Below, in pieces: positions 37,385 to 45,735 of a DNA stretch of 64,000 bases. The notes beneath the pieces are model-generated. The model saw nothing but the letters and a program-made list of their open reading frames with translations, did no database searches and was not told the origin of the DNA. The DNA lies in assembly GCF_029222925.1 (NCBI RefSeq), contig NZ_JARHUI010000003.1, positions 541,721 to 605,720 of the forward strand, written 5' to 3'. This DNA is from Algoriphagus sp. CAU 1675 (GTDB lineage: Bacteria; Bacteroidota; Bacteroidia; Cytophagales; Cyclobacteriaceae). Numbering within the stretch: position 1 is the first letter of the stretch; each line of letters begins with the position of its first letter. Made by a program: the position numbers and the translations under genes.

Positions 37385-37959
37385 TCCAAAACCACCTTTC
37401 GCAACTCGGGAACAAGTTCCTCTTCAAACCAGGGATTTCTCCTCTGCCAGAGTCTGTTTCTCGGAGAAGGATGGACTAATGGAAAAAACTCGGGCAAATA
37501 AGTTGCAAAGGATTTTACTGTTTCAGTTAAGGTCCTTTTTTTATTTTTTTCCAAATAATGTGTCTGGGCATAAGAACCAATCAAAAGAGTAAGTTTGACC
37601 TCTGGCATCGTTTGGCGCAAAACTTCGTGCCATGTAGATGCGCATTCCGATCTGGGTGGCAAATCCCCGCTTTTTCCCCGCCCTGGATAACAAAATCCCA
37701 TAGGCATAATGCCGAATACCTCCGGATCATAGAAAGTCTCTCGATCCACATCCAACCAGCGTCTCAACTCCTCTCCGCTGGGATCATTCCAAGGAATTCC
37801 AGTTGCATGAACCTTAGTCCCAGGAGCCTGCCCAATGACCAAAATTTTACTTTTTGGACTGATGGATAAAACCGGTCTGGGGCCCAAAGGCAGATGCTTT
37901 TCGCACAGCCTACAATCCCGAACTGCCTTGAGCAAATTTTCTGAATGTTGCATATTCAT
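37372..37959 (-). CDS. Fe-S type uracil-DNA glycosylase family protein
   Basis: Protein of 195 residues of the uracil-DNA glycosylase superfamily. Motif GQAPG (about 45-49) and HPSPRN near the C-terminus frame the base-binding pocket. Cys16, Cys19 (CRLC) and a later pair (GFCYPG and SECAS, separated by 15 residues) form the CxxC...C-x15-C arrangement that holds a 4Fe-4S cluster in family 4/5 enzymes. It probably removes uracil from DNA, though narrower members exist. Convergent with the CDF gene. Confidence 0.85.
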   Translation of the reverse strand: MNMQHSENLLKAVRDCRLCEKHLPLGPRPVLSISPKSKILVIGQAPGTKVHATGIPWNDPSGEELRRWLDVDRETFYDPEVFGIMPMGFCYPGRGKSGDLPPRSECASTWHEVLRQTMPEVKLTLLIGSYAQTHYLEKNKKRTLTETVKSFATYLPEFFPLVHPSPRNRLWQRRNPWFEEELVPELRKVVLDYLS

Positions 37960-38238
37960 CGATTACCCTGAATACAAAATTATCAACATTGAAGTTCAGC
38001 TAACCGTATTTCAGCTCAATATTGAGAGTTCATCAAATCATTTTTAAAAACTCATCAACCTTTTTTCTAATCCAAACATGATAAAATCAGGCTGATCCAC
38101 AAACAGAGAATTTAGAGGTATTTGGTAAATTGATAGAAAGTCCATTGAAAATCAGGATGATAAAACAATTGATATTGTTCTAGGTTTCAAATAGACAAGT
38201 TCTCCAGTCACGTTCTTCATAATTTATCCTAGTATCCT

Positions 38239-38823
38239 ATGAAAAACACAACTACTTTTCTTTTGCTTCAATTGTTTATACTCACTGGATGTTTTACTCA
38301 AAGAGACTACATCACCGAGTATGATTACAATTACCAGGGTGCTTTCAAGCGGTATAAAACCTTTGCATTTGTAGAGCCAACTGAAAAAGACACCAGTCTT
38401 ATCTCACCTGTATTGAACGCAACAATAGGTGCAAGATTGGGCTCCCAAGGCTTCCGGGAGAACAAGGCAAAACCAGATTTATTGGTCAGTTACAAGGTTT
38501 TTATGGATTCCATTCGATACAGAGGATATGTGCAACCTGAGTTTGATTATTGGCTGAAAAGAAGAGGCGTTGAAACCCTAGAAGATGAGCCTAAACCCAT
38601 AGAAGATCTTGAAAAAGATGAAACCTACAACCAAGTCAAATACAAAGAAAATAACGGGATGTTGGTCATCTTTGTGATCGACTCTAAACGTGATAATACC
38701 ATTTGGCAGGGATATACAGCTGCTAAATTTGACTTAGATTCTCCCAATATACAGTCCGAAATAACCCGTGCAGCCTACAGAGTTATGAATGAATTCAAGG
38801 TGGTCAATCGGTTTTTAGAATAA
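38239..38823 (+). CDS. DUF4136-type lipoprotein
   Basis: Protein of 194 residues. Lipoprotein signal with lipobox LTGC (Cys18). The mature part matches DUF4136-like envelope lipoproteins in having FKRYKTFAFVEP near the start and a final NGMLVIFVIDSKRDNTIWQGYT strand followed by a helical tail. Function unknown. The 279 nt upstream contain no gene or clear signal that I can identify. Confidence 0.78.
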   Translation: MKNTTTFLLLQLFILTGCFTQRDYITEYDYNYQGAFKRYKTFAFVEPTEKDTSLISPVLNATIGARLGSQGFRENKAKPDLLVSYKVFMDSIRYRGYVQPEFDYWLKRRGVETLEDEPKPIEDLEKDETYNQVKYKENNGMLVIFVIDSKRDNTIWQGYTAAKFDLDSPNIQSEITRAAYRVMNEFKVVNRFLE

Positions 38824-38836
38824 AGCCAACTAAAAC

Positions 38837-38867
38837 AAAAAAATCCGGGCTAGTCCGGATTTTTTTG
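38837..38867. terminator. Bidirectional terminator
   Basis: Stem AAAAAATCCGG/CCGGATTTTTT with a loop around GCTAGT, between the convergent DUF4136 and TolC-type genes. Confidence 0.88.
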
Positions 38868-38885
38868 TTTTTAAAGTTCCAATAT

Positions 38886-40226
38886 CTATCCATCTACTTC
38901 CAATGTACCTAGCGCAAACTTCATCAATACTTCTTGGAAATACAGTCTATACACTGCCTGAGCTTGATCCGCCTGTGCACTCACCAATTGCTGATTTGCG
39001 GTAGATAGATCCACAAAATTAGATAAACCCAAACGGAAACGTTCCTGGACTGAATTTTTAGCCTCTTGGGCAGCTAATACCTGAATACCGGTATTCTCCG
39101 CCTTTTGAACTGCAGCCTGATAATTTTGCCAGGCAAGCCTTACCTCCTGATATACTTTCCTATCCAACGCCTTTTCCTGCAGCTGTTGATTTTGATAGGC
39201 AACTTTGGCCCTACTATAGTTCAAACGACTCTGGAAATTGGAAAAAATAGGAATAGTTAGAGTCAGACCAACTGTATTCTGTGGGTAAATTTGAAACAAC
39301 TGCTCACTAAAGCTTCTATTGTCCAAGGAAGTAAAAAAGGTACTGTAATTGTAAAAGGCATTAACTCTGGGGAAATACATGGCTTTCATTCCCTGCATGT
39401 TCTTTTTCGTGGAATTGACTAAAAGCTCTTGTTGCTTCAGGTCTTTTCTATTCGAAACAGCTAAATCATAAAGTTCCCCCAATGGCGTTTCTTTAAACAA
39501 TTGCTCGGAACCACCTAGATCAACCGCTTCCAATTGAGGAACCACTTGAGGATCCAGCTGCAAATATTCTGAAAGACTCCATAGGTCATTTTCCAACTGA
39601 AGTTGAGCGTCAACCTTTACAGATTGAACTCTGGCTACTTCTGATCTTTGGTTGTACAAATCGGATACAGTTCTTAACCCTGCATCCACAAAGCCTTCAA
39701 TTTGGGCCAATTGCTGCATTTGGTTTTCCAGGTTTTCACTGGCTATGCGCAAAAGCTCCTGATCCAGTAAGACCTGAAGATATCGCTGAGCCACATCAAA
39801 AACCACTTGTTGTCTCGCTCTTTCCAACCCATTTTCACCTGCCTCAAATGCCATTTTTGCTGATTGGGTATCCAATATTCTTTTTCCAGCATTAAAAACC
39901 GGCATGTTGAGACTCAAACCACCTGAAACAATTTCATTGGTCACGTTGGTCACTACGATCTCCCCTTCTATCTGTTGGAACTGCTGTCCGGTCTGTCGGG
40001 CAAGGTTGGAATTAATTCCTACAGAAGGCAAATGAGACAAAACCGCTACTTGTTTGGTTTTCTTCAGAATCTCAATATTATTCTGCTGGATCTGGTAGTC
40101 CAAATTGGCTTTCAGTCCCAACTCAACAGCTTCACCAAAATTCAACATCAGAGTTTCCTGGGCATAAATCGAATTCCCCAAAAAAGCATTTACACTAATG
40201 ATTATTAACAATTTATATAATTTCAT
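38886..40226 (-). CDS. TolC-family outer-membrane efflux channel
   Basis: Protein of 446 residues from ATG 40226, which gives a signal peptide MKLYKLLIIISVNAFLGNSIYA (22 residues). The mature part has the two-fold TolC pattern of long coiled helices and short strands (LNFGEAVELGLKANLDYQ and a second half from about 240). It should form the trimeric outer-membrane exit duct of a tripartite exporter. The start lies inside the end of the upstream ATPase gene (14-nt overlap), so ATPase, permease and channel form one unit. The matching adaptor is not adjacent; the HlyD-type protein lies at the other end of the cluster. Confidence 0.9.
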   Translation of the reverse strand: MKLYKLLIIISVNAFLGNSIYAQETLMLNFGEAVELGLKANLDYQIQQNNIEILKKTKQVAVLSHLPSVGINSNLARQTGQQFQQIEGEIVVTNVTNEIVSGGLSLNMPVFNAGKRILDTQSAKMAFEAGENGLERARQQVVFDVAQRYLQVLLDQELLRIASENLENQMQQLAQIEGFVDAGLRTVSDLYNQRSEVARVQSVKVDAQLQLENDLWSLSEYLQLDPQVVPQLEAVDLGGSEQLFKETPLGELYDLAVSNRKDLKQQELLVNSTKKNMQGMKAMYFPRVNAFYNYSTFFTSLDNRSFSEQLFQIYPQNTVGLTLTIPIFSNFQSRLNYSRAKVAYQNQQLQEKALDRKVYQEVRLAWQNYQAAVQKAENTGIQVLAAQEAKNSVQERFRLGLSNFVDLSTANQQLVSAQADQAQAVYRLYFQEVLMKFALGTLEVDG

Positions 40227-40887
40227 CTCTTTCAATTCTTCCATCCAATAAATTAATCAACCTAGTACCATAGTCGGCATTTTCCCGGGCATGAGTGGCC
40301 TGAATGATAGTAGTTCCTTCTTTATGTAATTCCTGAAAGACTTCCATGATTTCTTTAGCCTGAGCAGAATGTAAATTACCTGTCGGCTCATCCGCCAACA
40401 AAACCCTTGGCCTCCCAGCTATTGCTCTGGCAATTCCAACCAACTGTTGTTGTCCTCCAGAAAGTTGGGCAGGAAACAGGTCTTTTTTTGCGACCATGTT
40501 AAACCTATCCAATAAATCAGCTATAATACTTTTCCGCTCGGCTGAGGAAACATTTCTATAAAGCAAAGGAGTCTCTATATTTTCATAGACCGTCAACTCA
40601 TCAATCAGGTGATAAGCTTGAAAAATATACCCAAACTCGCTTTTATGAAGCTTGGATAGATCCTTATCGCGCATTTTCCTGATGTTTTGGGTTCCATATA
40701 AATAACTGCCCTCATAATCTGAATCCAGTAGTCCGAGGATATTCAGTAAAGTAGATTTTCCGGCACCACTAGGTCCCATTAAGGTGATGAATTCACCTTC
40801 AGAGATGGTTAAATTGATCCCCTTCAGGATAAAAACCCGCTGAAAACGGGATTCTATAAATTTGTCAATTTCATTTAACTGAATCAT
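40213..40887 (-). CDS. LolD/MacB-type ABC ATPase with altered D-loop
   Basis: Protein of 224 residues. Walker A GPSGAGKST (38-46), Q-loop Gln90, signature LSGGQ (142-146), Walker B LLADE (163-167) and switch His (QATHA) are present. Two deviations stand out: the usual GNLDS D-loop reads GNLHS (His173 for Asp), and [10 protein letters not shown] reads QQQLVGIARA. It ought still to bind ATP, but its coupling may differ. It powers FtsX-type permeases; the adjacent permease is 14 nt upstream. Confidence 0.9.
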   Translation of the reverse strand: MIQLNEIDKFIESRFQRVFILKGINLTISEGEFITLMGPSGAGKSTLLNILGLLDSDYEGSYLYGTQNIRKMRDKDLSKLHKSEFGYIFQAYHLIDELTVYENIETPLLYRNVSSAERKSIIADLLDRFNMVAKKDLFPAQLSGGQQQLVGIARAIAGRPRVLLADEPTGNLHSAQAKEIMEVFQELHKEGTTIIQATHARENADYGTRLINLLDGRIERDEII

Positions 40888-40901
40888 TGCATTGATCGGT
40901 T

Positions 40902-43301
40902 TTAATCATTTTTAAGTGTCTCTGATGGGTTCAGGCTATAAACTTTCCAGCTTCGGTAAGCAATGGTTCCAAAAGCCAATACCAAAACGATCAGAATTGC
41001 CAATAAGTAAGGGATTACTCCAACCTCAGCCTGATTTGCAAATTCAGATAGCCAAGAGTCTGTAAACCAAATCCCAAATCCTACAGCAAGTAAAGCGGAA
41101 ATGCCCAATAGCTTCAAAAAGTCGGCTGAAAGAGCAGTCAGTACATCTCCTTGGGTAGCCCCAAGAACTTTCCGAATTGAAATCTCGCGTGTTCTCCTTA
41201 AAGCCACATAACTAACCAGACCAAAAAGCCCCATACAAGCTATCAAAACCACGATCCCCGAGAACACTCCAAATATCAATCCTGAGCGTTGCTCTGATTG
41301 GTATTGCTGCTCATAGGCTTGGTCCACAAACTGGAAAGTGAAGGGTCTATCTGGCCAAATACCTTCCCAGGTCGCTTTAAGTTTATTGAGGTTACTTTGT
41401 ACATCTCCCTCTGGTAATTTTACCAAAAAGACATTGGCTTGATTAGGGTCCAGAAAAACTGCTAAGGGATTGACTTCATAATGTAAAGAATTGAAATAAA
41501 AATTCTTTACAACTCCTTTGATCCTTGCCATGCTGCCTCCAAAATTCACCCGCTTCCCGATTGCTTCTTCAGCTGACCACCCCGTGGCTTTCAAAGCAGA
41601 TTCATTTATTAAAACCGGAAAATCCACTCCCTCTTCATAGGCTTGACTTCTATTCAAGTCATTTCGATTTAAATCTACTCCAGCCAACAATTCCAATCCG
41701 ATGGTCTTTGAAAGATCCTGGTCAACTGAGTATCCGGTAATCATGAATTCTCCCTGAAAGTCTCCTCCAGGAAAAACTTTATATCCTGCTTTAATGAAAA
41801 CAGGCATGTCTGAAGCTATTGATGCTGAAACCGCGGCTCCGCTTCTGATCATTTCCTGCTTTGCGACCTCCACAGAGCCTTCCATTGAATTAGTATAATT
41901 TAAAGCGATTAAGTGCTCCTTCTCATACCCCAAGTTTACATCTTGCATAAAATTCAATTGGCTTTTCACTACAAAGGTGGCAATCAATAAACCTGTAGAA
42001 ACAAAAAACTGAAATACAACCAAGCTCTTTCTTACCCATGCAGTTCCTCCGGTTTTCACTTTATTTCCAAGAGCTTTAATCGGTTGCATTCCCGCTAATA
42101 ACAATGAAGGATAGAATCCGGCCAATATTCCGATAATCAGAACCAAGAAAATTAAAAATAAAATTCCCCCAGGAGTCAATAGCAAATCCGTTTTTAACTG
42201 AAATCCAACCAAATCAGATAAGCGGCTTCCCAACATAAAAACACACAGAATACTCAAACCCGTAGCTAAAAAACTCAAGATCATAGACTCTGAAACAAAC
42301 TGCCCAAATAACTGCACCCGCTCAGCCCCCATCACTTTTCTCAAACCCACTTCCTTGTTCCGCTCGGTTGCTTCGGCTGTAGCCAGATTCACATAATTGA
42401 TTACACCAATTGCGATAAGTAAAATGGCAACCACTCCAAATATGTATAAATATCGAACGTCTGACCCAGGTTTAATTGAACTCAAAGATTGATCCCCCAA
42501 ATGGATTTCTGTCACTGGTTGGGTTAGAAAAGAGGTCTTAAAGCCATATTCCTCTTGAATATCCCCCAGATACTTTTCTACCATTTGAGGAAGCTTCGTT
42601 TCAAATTCAGCTCTATTGGAACCTTCTTTCAATTTGACATAGGAATAGTAATTACTGGGAGACCACTCTGGATTTTTCCCATGCCGATGAGTTTTAAAGG
42701 AAGCTAGAAAATCAAAATCCAAATGGCTATTACTTGGAAAATCTTCCATTACACCTGTCACTAAATATTCCTTTCCGTCAATTTTAAGTGCATTTTGAAA
42801 GGCAGCTTGAGCAAATCCAAAATACCGCTTAGCTGTAGATTCAGTAAGTACTAGTTGGTTTGGCTCATCCAATACTTTTGCCCCATCTCCTACCAAAAGT
42901 TCAAAATCAAATACCCTGAAAAAATTTTCGTCCACAAATGCAAAACTTTTTTCTTCTTGGCTTCCCTGTCCCCCATCCACAACCACGGATGAAAAAATCC
43001 CCAAATCAAAGACCAGTGTTCCCGTCTCTACTTCTGGAAATTCATCAATCAAAACCGGAATTAAAGAAGAAGGCGTACTTCCAACCAACTGCGTTTCTCC
43101 ATTGGCAGCAAACTCCTGATTGAGTTTGTATATTCTCTCAGCCCCTGAATACATTCTGTCATAGTTCCACTCATGATGAATAAAGAGTGAAATGGATAAA
43201 AAACCGACAATGGCTATTGTCAATCCCAATAAATTTATTCCAGTATAAAGCTTCCGCTTTTTTAGGTTTCTATAAGATATCTTCAAATAATTTTTCCACA
43301 T
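40902..43301 (-). CDS. FtsX/MacB-like ABC permease, paralogue 1
   Basis: Protein of 799 residues. The N-terminal anchor (WKNYLKISYRNLKKRKLYTGINLLG) is followed by a periplasmic MacB-type domain, a first block of three or four helices (about 285-430), a second periplasmic domain and a final helix block (from about 680) containing REISIRKVLGAT and ending LNPSETLKND. Proteins of this build work with a LolD/MacB-type ATPase in mechanotransmission rather than classic transport. It heads the permease-ATPase-TolC unit and has its own sigma-54-like promoter and palindrome upstream. Confidence 0.92.
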   Translation of the reverse strand: MWKNYLKISYRNLKKRKLYTGINLLGLTIAIVGFLSISLFIHHEWNYDRMYSGAERIYKLNQEFAANGETQLVGSTPSSLIPVLIDEFPEVETGTLVFDLGIFSSVVVDGGQGSQEEKSFAFVDENFFRVFDFELLVGDGAKVLDEPNQLVLTESTAKRYFGFAQAAFQNALKIDGKEYLVTGVMEDFPSNSHLDFDFLASFKTHRHGKNPEWSPSNYYSYVKLKEGSNRAEFETKLPQMVEKYLGDIQEEYGFKTSFLTQPVTEIHLGDQSLSSIKPGSDVRYLYIFGVVAILLIAIGVINYVNLATAEATERNKEVGLRKVMGAERVQLFGQFVSESMILSFLATGLSILCVFMLGSRLSDLVGFQLKTDLLLTPGGILFLIFLVLIIGILAGFYPSLLLAGMQPIKALGNKVKTGGTAWVRKSLVVFQFFVSTGLLIATFVVKSQLNFMQDVNLGYEKEHLIALNYTNSMEGSVEVAKQEMIRSGAAVSASIASDMPVFIKAGYKVFPGGDFQGEFMITGYSVDQDLSKTIGLELLAGVDLNRNDLNRSQAYEEGVDFPVLINESALKATGWSAEEAIGKRVNFGGSMARIKGVVKNFYFNSLHYEVNPLAVFLDPNQANVFLVKLPEGDVQSNLNKLKATWEGIWPDRPFTFQFVDQAYEQQYQSEQRSGLIFGVFSGIVVLIACMGLFGLVSYVALRRTREISIRKVLGATQGDVLTALSADFLKLLGISALLAVGFGIWFTDSWLSEFANQAEVGVIPYLLAILIVLVLAFGTIAYRSWKVYSLNPSETLKND

Positions 43302-43369
43302 AAGAAAAAGGAATAAGCATCAAATGATCCTCGATCTAAATTTTACAAATCGAATTCGTAACAGTTATC

Positions 43370-43384
43370 CCTACTTTCGTGCCA
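43370..43384 (-). promoter_or_regulatory. Sigma-54-like promoter of permease 1
   Basis: On the minus strand TGGCAC-N5-TAGG. The -24 part is a perfect match to TGGCAC; the -12 part keeps its G but lacks the following C. Predicted start near 43359, about 58 nt before the permease 1 ATG, and 69 nt downstream of the palindrome at 43453. Confidence 0.55.
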
Positions 43385-43385
43385 T

Positions 43386-43422
43386 AAAAAAAGCCCCTAT
43401 TTTTCACATAGGGGCTGTTTTT
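43386..43422 (-). terminator. Terminator of the DUF1080-Gfo/Idh unit
   Basis: Stem AAGCCCCTAT/ATAGGGGCTG with a TTTTCAC loop; on the minus strand it ends in a run of T. It insulates permease 1 from the oxidoreductase gene. Confidence 0.82.
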
Positions 43423-43452
43423 CATAATATTCTCTAGAAATAACTCGAACAT

Positions 43453-43474
43453 TTTCGTCCGCAAGCGGACGAAA
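43453..43474. promoter_or_regulatory. Palindromic activator-type element, copy 1
   Basis: A perfect palindrome: arms TTTCGTCCGC and GCGGACGAAA separated by AA, preceded by CTCGAACA. It is not followed by a T-run, so it is not a terminator. The same element, with few changes, recurs at 50760, 55293 and 62781, always 66-70 nt upstream of a sigma-54-like motif. Confidence 0.65.
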
Positions 43475-43489
43475 GACATCTGGTCTTAT

Positions 43490-44842
43490 TTAGAATTTTC
43501 TGTATTTACCATGCAGGTATTGATTGGCCTCTTTTTCCTCAAACTTTGCTTTTTTGCTATCCCAATGAAGGGTTTGATTAGGAAATCTTCCTGCAATCAC
43601 CCCCAACAGAATGGTCTCTGTCAATCTAGAAGCATAGGAAAATGGTGCGGAGGTTTCATCCTTACCCAAAATCGCATCCACAAATTGATGGTAATGCTTC
43701 TTACTCTCAGAATCATAATCTTTAACAGGCTTGCCCAAGTTAAATTTCTCAATGTCCATTTCCTTATATTCCCCATCTACGATCAAGCGAGGAAGTTGCT
43801 GGAAATGAGGCAATAACAACCTTCCCTTTTCACCCATAAACATCGCACCCTGATCAGGAAGCTGGTCTCCATTTGGCAATTTCAAATCCTCATGCTCAGC
43901 AGGAGCACCTGACCCATCATACCACACCCATTTCAATGTTTCAGCAGTATAAGGAGTACTTGGAAACTCATAGGTTACAATATTATGCTCTGGGAATCCA
44001 TATCCTGTCGGTTGGCGACATTCATTGACAATGGTTCTTGGCACATCCAATTGTAAGGCATTGTATGGGGTATCAAAAATATGAACCCCCATATCACCCA
44101 AGGTTCCACAACCAAAGTCCAACACCTTTCTCCAGTTACCCGGATGATATTCCCCTTCCTTGTAAGGCCGCTCTGGAGCAGTACCCAACCAAAGGTTCCA
44201 ATCCAAGTTTGAAGGAACTGGATCACTTCCTACTGGAGTTGGCTCATCAGTTCCCCAATTTTTTGGAGACCAAGCACGAACAGTATGTACTTTCCCGATG
44301 ATTCCCGACTGAATCAAAAGGGTCGCCAGTTTATAGTCATAAAAAGAATGAACCTGGATTCCCATTTGAGTGACCAATTTTTTCTTCTCGGCTAATCTTT
44401 TCATTTCCCTAGCCTCTGACACGTGATGGGTCAATGGCTTCTGGCAATACACCGGTTTATCCATGTGCATGGCCATTAAGGAAGCAGGAGCATGGGTGTG
44501 ATCTGGGGTAGAAACCACCACAGCATCAATCTCATCTTCCATTTCTTTCAGCATTTCCCTGTAATCTGCATAGGTTTTTGCATTCGGGAACAAAGCTTTT
44601 GCTTTGGCAACCATATTGGAATCAACATCACAAAGAGCCACTACATCAACTGCCTCATGGGATGAAATGGCATCCAAATCAGCCATTCCCATCATTCCTA
44701 AGCCAATGTGGGCAGTTCTGATTCTACCGTTTGCCGTTTTGATTTCAGATAAAAGAGATGGTGCCAAAGCGGCACCAAGCAAACCAATACCACTTCTTTT
44801 AACAAAGTCTCTCCGGTTTATGCTGACTATTTTCTTGCTCAT
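43490..44842 (-). CDS. Tat-exported Gfo/Idh/MocA oxidoreductase
   Basis: Protein of 450 residues with a twin-arginine signal (NRRDFVKRSGIGLLGAALA). The NAD(P)-binding Rossmann fold (IRTAHIGLGMMG) is followed by the family motif CQKPLTHH, with the catalytic Lys, and a C-terminal beta-sheet domain. Several family members oxidise sugars at C3. The upstream gene (11-nt gap) is a DUF1080 hydrolase, so the pair fits the known 3-keto-glycoside degradation scheme. It ends at the terminator at 43386-43422. Confidence 0.88.
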   Translation of the reverse strand: MSKKIVSINRRDFVKRSGIGLLGAALAPSLLSEIKTANGRIRTAHIGLGMMGMADLDAISSHEAVDVVALCDVDSNMVAKAKALFPNAKTYADYREMLKEMEDEIDAVVVSTPDHTHAPASLMAMHMDKPVYCQKPLTHHVSEAREMKRLAEKKKLVTQMGIQVHSFYDYKLATLLIQSGIIGKVHTVRAWSPKNWGTDEPTPVGSDPVPSNLDWNLWLGTAPERPYKEGEYHPGNWRKVLDFGCGTLGDMGVHIFDTPYNALQLDVPRTIVNECRQPTGYGFPEHNIVTYEFPSTPYTAETLKWVWYDGSGAPAEHEDLKLPNGDQLPDQGAMFMGEKGRLLLPHFQQLPRLIVDGEYKEMDIEKFNLGKPVKDYDSESKKHYHQFVDAILGKDETSAPFSYASRLTETILLGVIAGRFPNQTLHWDSKKAKFEEKEANQYLHGKYRKF

Positions 44843-44853
44843 TTTTGGATCTA

Positions 44854-45528
44854 TTATTTTGACGTTAATTCTTTAATTCTGATGTTTTTAAATCGGACCA
44901 CATCCCCATGACCCAGGAAACCGATATGACCAGTGGATCTTTCGAGGCCAGGATGATCTTTCCCATCCAAAGTCCCATTTTTTGATGCTTCCAAATAGTC
45001 TCCTTCCAAAATAGTCTCACCATTGAGAATGATCTTGATTTTTGGATGCTCAACGATGACTTCCTCTTGGTTCCATTCCCCAACTGGTTTCAAGTATCCT
45101 TTTTTAGCGGCAATAACCCCATAAACAGAACCATGGTATTGATATTCGTGAAGCTGGGAATATTTTTCCGCCGTATTATCCAAAATCTGGAGCTCCTTGC
45201 CTTCATAGGCCGCATCCCCTTCCAAAGGAGCATGGATTCCTAATCCATTATTGGCTCCTGGTGTCAATTGGAACTCAAAACGAAGAACAAAATTCCCATA
45301 TTCCTTTTCTGTATAGAGGTTACCTCCGCCCGTCCCTTTGGGATCAATGACAATCATCCCGTTTTCGGCCCTATAGGAAGTTTTGTTTCCTACCCAACCA
45401 TCCAAATTAGTTCCGTTAAACAACTGGGTAAAACCTTGCTCACTGCCAAGACTTTGAGCAGAAACGCTAAAAGTGGGAATGACAAAAACCGCAAGGATAA
45501 TTACGGCATTAACCAATTTTTTCAGCAT
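44854..45528 (-). CDS. DUF1080 3-keto-disaccharide hydrolase-like protein
   Basis: Protein of 224 residues with a signal peptide (1-24, SVSA then Q). It is a concanavalin-like beta-sandwich of the DUF1080 type, with GFTQLFNGTNLDGW at the start and GHIGFLGHGDVVRFKNIRI at the end. Characterised relatives hydrolyse 3-keto-disaccharides. Its 3' neighbour is a Tat-exported Gfo/Idh/MocA dehydrogenase, 11 nt away, the enzyme class that makes or consumes 3-keto sugars. The pair is interleaved in the exporter cluster without an obvious functional link. Confidence 0.85.
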   Translation of the reverse strand: MLKKLVNAVIILAVFVIPTFSVSAQSLGSEQGFTQLFNGTNLDGWVGNKTSYRAENGMIVIDPKGTGGGNLYTEKEYGNFVLRFEFQLTPGANNGLGIHAPLEGDAAYEGKELQILDNTAEKYSQLHEYQYHGSVYGVIAAKKGYLKPVGEWNQEEVIVEHPKIKIILNGETILEGDYLEASKNGTLDGKDHPGLERSTGHIGFLGHGDVVRFKNIRIKELTSK

Positions 45529-45735
45529 AGAAAAAGGTCGTTTTAATAGTATTCAGAAAATAAACTTTCAGACAAGATAAGGCTCTCATCGGAATTTTAC
45601 AGTATCTGACTTATTAAAAAAAATTTATTATTTGGTCAGTCTTTTCTGTTTTTTTCAAAATTCGAAAAATAAAAATACCACCAACCAAGCCTCCATTTTC
45701 TTCAATAGAATGTTCATGAATGGATCGGCACATTG

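Noticed and set aside
43453-43474. Palindrome copy 1 as a terminator of the Gfo/Idh gene
   Set aside because: No T-run follows on the minus strand, a proper terminator lies at 43386-43422, and the same palindrome recurs upstream of other units where no gene ends.
45529-45735. Cluster-type control of the DUF1080-Gfo/Idh pair
   Set aside because: Neither the palindrome nor a sigma-54-like motif is present upstream of the pair; it may have its own promoter that I cannot identify.
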